Source of the DNA: Oegoconia quadripuncta | Taxonomy: Eukaryota; Arthropoda; Insecta; Lepidoptera; Autostichidae | NCBI GenBank assembly: GCA_949316235.1 | Contig: OX438743.1 | Span: 17,729,771 to 17,793,770, forward strand | DNA length: 64,000 nucleotides | Direction: 5' to 3' | Part shown: positions 58,601 through 64,000 of the stretch, in pieces | How positions within the stretch are numbered: the first letter of the stretch is position 1 | Layout of the letters: the number at the start of each line of letters is the position of its first letter | Made by a program: the position numbers and the translations under genes | Notes under the pieces: generated by a model | The model's input: the letters and a program-made list of their open reading frames with translations, nothing else | The model's database searches: none | What the model was told of the DNA's origin: nothing

Positions 58601-61600
58601 ATGACCGCCTCCGTGGCTCAATGTAAACAACATTGGGTTTACGATTTGGAGGTCGCGGGTTCGATCCCCAGCGGGGTACATGTTTAAGTACTCGATTTGG
58701 TTGGTGGTAGGGCATTATATTGTCCACCTGGCTAGCTACCACCATCTTATCTAAATCTGCCGCCACACAGCAATGTTAATAGCATTGTTGTGTTCCGGTT
58801 GTCAGAGAGAAGATAGCCAGTCCTCCAAATGTGTTGGGGTTTCCGGGTCAGTACGCTTCCACCATCGACCTCATCTTCACTTAACATCAGGTGTGATTGA
58901 GGTCAGTACAAACCCGTTGTGCATAAAAAAATAAAATTCTTTTATGTTCCAGATATGAAATCACTCGGACCTGATTTCGTTTACGGCGTAATCTCAGCAA
59001 TCGACGGCGAAAGGGATCCACGTAACCTTCTCTTTCTTTTCTCATTCTTACCAAACTTCATTGCTAATATTCCACTAGGGCATTTAATTGAAGAAATGTT
59101 TGAAGTTGTATCCTGTTACTACCCCATTGACTTCAATCCATCTCCTGAGGATCCCACAGCTGTCTCAAGGATAGATTTGGCGACAGCGTTGGCTCCGTGC
59201 TTGTGTGCTATACCTGATTTTGGAGAACTATGCCTAGTTTTGCTGATAGAAAAGTTAGATTCCTCATTGCGTGTAGCTAAACTTGATTCATTGAAGTTAT
59301 TGGTTAGTAAAAAAAGATTTGTTTTATCAGTAGCACATATAACACATATTCAACATGTTTTTTTGGATATAATGTGTCTGCCCTTTGTTGCCCACCTGTC
59401 ATAAATAAATAATAATAAAATAATAATAAATATCCTTGGACATGCATGCAATTCCATCTAGTTCCACTTTAAGCAACTATAGGTTTATGTTGTGGATACC
59501 AGATCGTTGATACAAATACATTTATTTTTGTAAATAAATACTTATTATAAATGAAAACATCCCTAACTCGGGTACACATGTCCGTATTCATCATTTTTTT
59601 TTTTTTTTTTTATTAAAAACTGGTTTCGCGTTTGGCTACAATCTCACCTGATGGAAAGTGACGATGTAGCCGAAGATGTATCACGCGCACGTATCATACA
59701 AACATATGCCCCTAGCGGGATTCGAACCCGCGACCTTTTGGTATAGTTGTCAGAGTTTCTAACCACTACACCAAACAGGTCGTCAGTCGTCATATTTTAA
59801 CACGAATACCACAGATTACTAATAAGTTACTAAAGTAACGAATACTTCCAGTCATTTTTCTAAATTCTATCTCAGAAACTACGTCACCCTTACTCTACTT
59901 TTTGTAATTAATTAATTATTTATACGTATGTGTAGAGGAAGAAATGGACCAATAAAGGTTACTTGCACAGATGCTAGTTCAGACATCATACTAGATGTAT
60001 TTATCGTTCGATTGCTAATAATTTACCGTTTAGCTCGCTTGCATTCGATCTGGTACCACTGAAACGCCCTAGAAGTAAGGATAAGGGGATAAATATCAAA
60101 TGGATAGACGTATCGAGTTACCATAATTTATTTCTAGGGCATTTTGTGGTACCAAATTGAACGAACGTAAGCTAGCTAAACGGCAAATTTTTAGAGATCC
60201 AACGCATAAATTTTTACGTTGTACGGCTGCCGACTTGTGAGACTATTTTATATATCTCGTCATCAATTACGTTTCTGACGTGTGATTGATTGGCTGATTA
60301 TTACTCACTCGGCAGTTTTCTCGAGAAGAAAAATGTTCGAATATATATTTGCTATAACGTTGTTTACTCTGACAAGAATTTGACAAGCAATTATAGTCAA
60401 GTACCTGCAGGGAAGTAAAATTTAAAATTGACGAACGATTGGTGTAGTGCATAGTCAGCGAAACCAACGGTTGCGGGTTCGAATCCCGCGAGGGGTGAAT
60501 GTTTTGTGTGATGAATACGAACATTTATTCCCGAGTCATGGATATTTATGAATATTTATGTATGTTTTTCTGTTATCTAGTATCCATAGCACAAGCTTTG
60601 CTTAGTTTGGGACTAGATGATTGGTGTAAATGTCCGAAATATTTATTTAGTTAATTTATTTTTGTAGGCCTTTGAGTGATAACTGACTTTGTGTTTCTGT
60701 CATTGTAATGCAAATGTTTTTATTTTCCAGACTGAAACCTGTAAAACATTCAAACCAGAAACTTATGGTCCTTTCCTAAAGACATTGTGGTCGTCTATCT
60801 ATAGAGAAGTATTAAATAAAACTGATGAAGAACTAACGTTGGCTGCTCACGAGGCATTGTCTACGTTAGTAATGAAGTTATCATCGACATCAGACACAGA
60901 TCAAGTGTTTGAAGGCTTTGTTAAAGGAGTCCTTTTGTCAATGCAGACTGTTATTGCTGAGTCCACTACTGTGGCCCAATTTGTACTTGCCACCAGAGTT
61001 CTATTAACAACTGCAAACGCATCTAAAGAATCCTGTTTAATTATAATCAAAATGATGATTCCAGCAACAATAGCGTATTATGGATTCAAGACATCACCAA
61101 AATTACAGATAGCCAGTTTAGATTTCTTAGGTGATTTATATGACATGGGTAAACATTGGGAGATTTTGGATAGAATTGATAAACAATTGCATGAGATACC
61201 AACACAATGTTTGGCCGCTGTCAGTCAACCAGGAAAGGAACGTCAGATAGCTGGATTCAAAACCTTAATAAGAGTGCAAAATGTCTTGGAGACTGATTTA
61301 GTTGTGGCATTTGTTGAAATTTTAATTCATAATGTGCAACACGCTCAAGATAGCGAGCTATTGAGGGTGAGTGTGGAAACCATTCATGCTATAGCAAGAA
61401 AATATCCAGAATTGATTATGAATTTAGTAGTGAAAGGTAAATGCGACTTGGATAATTTGACGCATGACGACTCGTCATTCCAGAAGAGATTGAATTTGCT
61501 TACGAACTTGGCAAGTATCGATGATTTCACGAAAATTATTATTGAGGAGATGCTAAAGTTGATATCCGATAGAGATAAAAGTTCTTTAAGTGTAGTAGAA

Positions 61601-62188
61601 GCACTGAGTGAATCCATATCAAATACAAGTTTGTATTCAGATCAAAAAGTGGCGCAAATAGAGAGTGATCATGGCTTAATCGAATCCATACTATCTTGGC
61701 TTTTTAAAGTGATTAAAGCCAGTAGCGAAGATTCCCTATCACATGGCTATACATTAATTTCTAATACAGTTGGCAGCCTACCCGCTGATAAGCAGCAGCT
61801 TGTACTTACAAAACACACCCCAAAAATTATGGAACTATGTAAGACTGATGAAGTTTATTTTTTTATTATCGACAGTATGTATAGTTCAATACATCAAAGT
61901 GTGTATGATGATAAGTTTAAGGAAATCATGTCTTTGTCGTTGACGTTATCGTTGAATAGTGATAATGAGTTACTAAGGACTAAAGCGTGTGTGTTGGTGG
62001 CACATTTTTTGAACAAAGTGGAGTTCGGACCGAAGTTTGAGCTTTTTTACGAGTTGCTGAAGGACTATCTGTCGTCGTGCAATAAGGATGACCATGCAAT
62101 ATGCCCTAGATTGATAACACTGTATGGTTGGATTGCCAAATCGTTAATAATGAGGGGTAGCGATCTATTCTCCTTTTGGCTGCAAAAG
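55694..62188 (+). CDS. MMS19: MMS19, cytosolic Fe-S targeting factor (5' four exons)
   Basis: HEAT-repeat scaffold of the cytosolic iron-sulfur targeting complex that delivers Fe-S clusters to DNA polymerases, helicases such as XPD and primase. Exons: 55694-55781, 57068-57451, 58953-59302, 60731-62188; AG/GT borders and phases agree, giving 760 codons. Family text: NRAKGMRFFTSLLTKLP (N-terminal HEAT), KSLGPDFVYGVISAIDGERD, EEMFEVVSCYYPIDFNPSPE, LLIEKLDSSLRVAKLDSLK, PFLKTLWSSIYREV. Human MMS19 is ~1030 residues, so about a quarter is missing. After AAG at 62188 a good donor (gtaaga) follows, and I found no further exon up to 64000, so the 3' part lies outside the window. Start: first ATG, good context (ccaaaATGg). 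The start of exon 4 has been copied to 7827-7877. Confidence 0.92.
56028..56249 (-). mobile_element. GC-rich 5'-truncated retroelement with 14-bp TSD
   Basis: Flanked by acttaacgacatcc at 56014-56027 and 56250-56263. On the minus strand it ends in a run of eight A. The insert has the ggtgggttttagtgggtagg and gagtcccacatatccttg blocks seen in 3' UTRs of R1-clade LINEs of Lepidoptera, and is far richer in GC than its surroundings. In MMS19 intron 1. Confidence 0.85.
56737..56960. repeat. Dispersed repeat (acgtgacaggggtgagaccaa type)
   Basis: Shares cacatgtgacagggggtgag and tatagatgttt..tggtggaaagtcc with 30580-30790. In MMS19 intron 1. Confidence 0.5.
58603..58933 (+). mobile_element. SINE-B, full length, next to an MMS19 acceptor
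   Basis: Complete copy with head gaccgcctccgtggctcaat, B-box GGTTCGATCCCC, standard body and 3' A-run. It ends about 20 bp before the AG of MMS19 exon 3 (58952). Confidence 0.92.
59405..59785 (-). mobile_element. SINE-A (type 2) with a nested repeat
   Basis: Minus-strand full copy interrupted at ~59596-59700 by a T-run plus block tctcacctgatggaaagtga, a fragment of the repeat also seen at 52830. In MMS19 intron 3. Confidence 0.85.
60020..60188. mobile_element. MITE with ~60-bp inverted repeats
   Basis: tttaccgtttagctcgcttg, tggtaccact and gccctagaagtaa on the left return as reverse complement at 60123-60188. No ORF. In MMS19 intron 3. Confidence 0.75.
60430..60655 (+). mobile_element. SINE-A (type 1) before MMS19 exon 4
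   Basis: Complete apart from an 8-nt deletion in the head (gtagtgcatagtcagcg). It ends 75 bp before exon 4. Its downstream flank is duplicated at 7827-7939. Confidence 0.9.
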
Positions 62189-62370
62189 GTAAGAAAGAAT
62201 TATGTGAAATTCTAATTACAGGTGGCACTATTATTGATGTACCTTGCTGCAAACAAAACTAAACCTTTCTTAGTGTGATTAAATAAGGGAGGGGTTTCTA
62301 ATAAGAAAATGTCAGCCTCCCAGGTATTACAAAGAGAGGTAACTGAACTACCTTAAATCTATACTATATA

Positions 62371-62611
62371 GACGATCGATTGGTGTAGTGGATAGTGACC
62401 CTATCAGCGAAACCAACGGTTGCGGGTTCGAATCCCGCGAGGAGTAAATGTTTGTGTGATGAATATGAACATTTATTCCCGAATCTTGGATGTTTATATA
62501 AATATTTATGTATGTTTATCCATTATCTAGTATCCATAGTACAAGCTTTGCTTAGTTTGGGACTAGATGGTTGGTGTAAGTGTCCGAAATATTTATTATT
62601 ATTATTATTTA
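62371..62611 (+). mobile_element. SINE-A (type 1)
   Basis: Full-length head, body and (TTA)n tail, close to the copy at 843. It lies after the donor site of MMS19 exon 4, hence in intron 4. Confidence 0.9.
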
Positions 62612-63469
62612 TACTAATGTCTACGTTTATCCGCTACACTGACTGTCTCTTTACAAAACGGTCCTTATTTGTATAAACATAAGGAGTATTGTGATATTTA
62701 CAGTTGGCCCAAATAAGGAACGCTCAACGGTAGCGCCGTTAGACAATATTTAGCAAGAAAAATATTAAGTTTTTAACCCCATTATCATCTGATAAGTTCT
62801 ATTACGATTGTAGTAGTGGAGCCTTTAAAGGTGCATTTACGTCACGACATGTCAAGAAATTTATGTGATACATGTGCGATATGGAGCAATTTTAATAAAC
62901 CAAACACTACATTCTATACATTTGTATTTAATACTTTTTAATGTGTATTTTGATGAGTATGTACAATAGTGTTAAATAAATAAATACATTCCTGTGGTCG
63001 CAATTCAGTTGAAGAACTGTCGCTCAACTGGACGAGTTTTTTTTTTCCGCAATTCGTATTAGCGAAATTGAGCAATATGGAATACTAGCTTTCCCACCGC
63101 GACTTCGTCCGCGTGGAAGATTTCGTCAAAATCGGTTCAGCAAAAAAATTTATCCATGTCCTAATCTGTCTACCAACCAAATTTAATCCAAATCCGTCCA
63201 GCCGTTTAGATGCGATAACAGACAGACACACACAAAAACTTTCGCATTTATAATATTAGTTGGGATATATAAAGCAATATTGTCAAAAAAATTGTTGCAT
63301 TTTATTGAAATTGCTTCAGATTGCTCCACTTCTTATTCCATTACCTCTTTTATTGTTTAAAAAATTGCTGAAGTCTCATTTCCACTCAAGAGTCATGTAT
63401 GAAACATTTTTAAGCAGAGCCGGTCATTTTTACGGTCATCGACCACAGTTTTCTTGACATACCGCCGCT
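62612..63469. repeat. Intronic stretch with one dispersed repeat
   Basis: 63083-63265 is a minus-strand copy of the repeat at 27206 (cgcgacttcgtccgcgtgg to aactttcgcatttataatat). The rest shows no coding exon; it is presumably MMS19 intron. Confidence 0.5.
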
Positions 63470-63652
63470 ATCTAAATCTGCCGCCAAGCAGCAATGTTAA
63501 TAGCATTGTTGTGTTCCGGTTGTCAGAGATAAGATAGCTAGTCCCCCAAATGTCTTGGGGTTTTCGGGTCAGTACGTTTCCACCTTCGACCTCATCCTCA
63601 CTTAACATCAGGTGTGATTGAGGTCAAGTACCAACCGGTTGTGCATAAAAAA
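63470..63652 (+). mobile_element. SINE-B 3' half
   Basis: From ctgccgccaagcagcaatg to the A-run at 63645-63652; head absent. Confidence 0.85.
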
Positions 63653-63784
63653 AAATATTGGTCTTCTAGAACACTGGACTGGGCGGAACTTGAATTTGTA
63701 AGGGATATTAGAAACAGGAATTATTTACAAGAAAAGGAAACAAATATGAAATACGTCACAAAATATCAGAAATTTTATTAATAT

Positions 63785-63890
63785 TATTCTTTATTTATTC
63801 CACACAAAATAAAATACAAAGTATATTTAACATAGATGATAATAGTGTAGGCGGTCTGATAGCGTTTTCTTCCAGACAACCTCAGTTAAA
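63785..63890 (-). mobile_element. LINE/SINE 3' tail
   Basis: Minus strand: gtctggaagaaaacgctatc, then tttgtattttattttgtgtg and gaataaataaag, matching the tail family of 35322-35465. The rest of 63653-64000 shows nothing else I can name. Confidence 0.5.
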
Positions 63891-64000
63891 TAAGCTTATT
63901 AACAGGTAGATAGTGCGAAGTAAAAAGTGAATAACTTTAAATATCAGTAGTTACATAGACGAAACATACATACGTATAGTAGAATACATAACAAATATTA

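Noticed and set aside
62189..62370. Next MMS19 exon just after 62188 (acceptor attacag at 62214-62220)
   Set aside because: The sequence after it meets a stop within about a dozen codons and shows no similarity to the MMS19 C-terminus.

Overview
This is AT-rich insect nuclear DNA, most likely from a moth or butterfly (Lepidoptera). The evidence is short introns with GT/AG borders, five conserved eukaryotic genes, and a dense load of interspersed repeats of types familiar from lepidopteran genomes: two tRNA-derived SINE families, LINE tails ending in AATAAAG plus A-rich repeats, RTE-type reverse transcriptase remnants, mariner, and many TA-flanked miniature elements. The species cannot be named from the sequence alone.

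Layout. From 1 to 17.5 kb there is no host gene that I can support. The stretch holds SINEs, a long but damaged minus-strand LINE (2697-5822), RTE fragments, a 50-bp minisatellite and miniature inverted-repeat elements. At 17558-18376 lies a single-exon, lysine-rich gene of unknown function. At 19542-21661 is a complete DNA transposon with 268-bp terminal inverted repeats and an open DUF4817-type transposase. From 22 to 29 kb there are only repeats. From 29824 to 45384 (minus) I reconstructed a ten-exon Rho GTPase-activating protein of the ARHGAP19 type (886 residues, all exon phases consistent). Its introns hold an intact mariner, a 13-bp minisatellite and degenerate tandem copies of one of its own exons. 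From 47.8 kb the window becomes gene-rich: LSM1 (minus, 47774-49019), a Dok adaptor (plus, 49916-51875), DNLZ (minus, 54115-54633) and the first 760 codons of MMS19 (plus, 55694-62188; its 3' exons lie beyond the window).

How the genes relate. LSM1/Dok and DNLZ/MMS19 are two head-to-head pairs; Dok and DNLZ converge. The functions are unrelated housekeeping or signalling roles: mRNA decapping (LSM1), tyrosine-kinase adaptor (Dok), mitochondrial Hsp70 escort (DNLZ), cytosolic Fe-S targeting (MMS19) and Rho down-regulation (ARHGAP19). The space between each head-to-head pair carries a copy of one dispersed repeat with an E2F-like motif; a third copy lies in an ARHGAP19 intron.

Most notable observations. 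(1) At 7766-8158 a SINE carries a reverse-oriented copy of the MMS19 intron 3/exon 4 junction, 53 kb from the source. (2) A repeat family spreads E2F-like sites near gene starts. (3) ARHGAP19 exon 6 has undergone tandem duplication and decay. (4) The long inverted repeats of the DUF4817 transposon, and diverged relatives of them, keep a Pol III B-box-like motif. (5) An RTE insertion shows twin-priming structure with intact 15-bp target duplications. No new enzymatic or defence system is evident.
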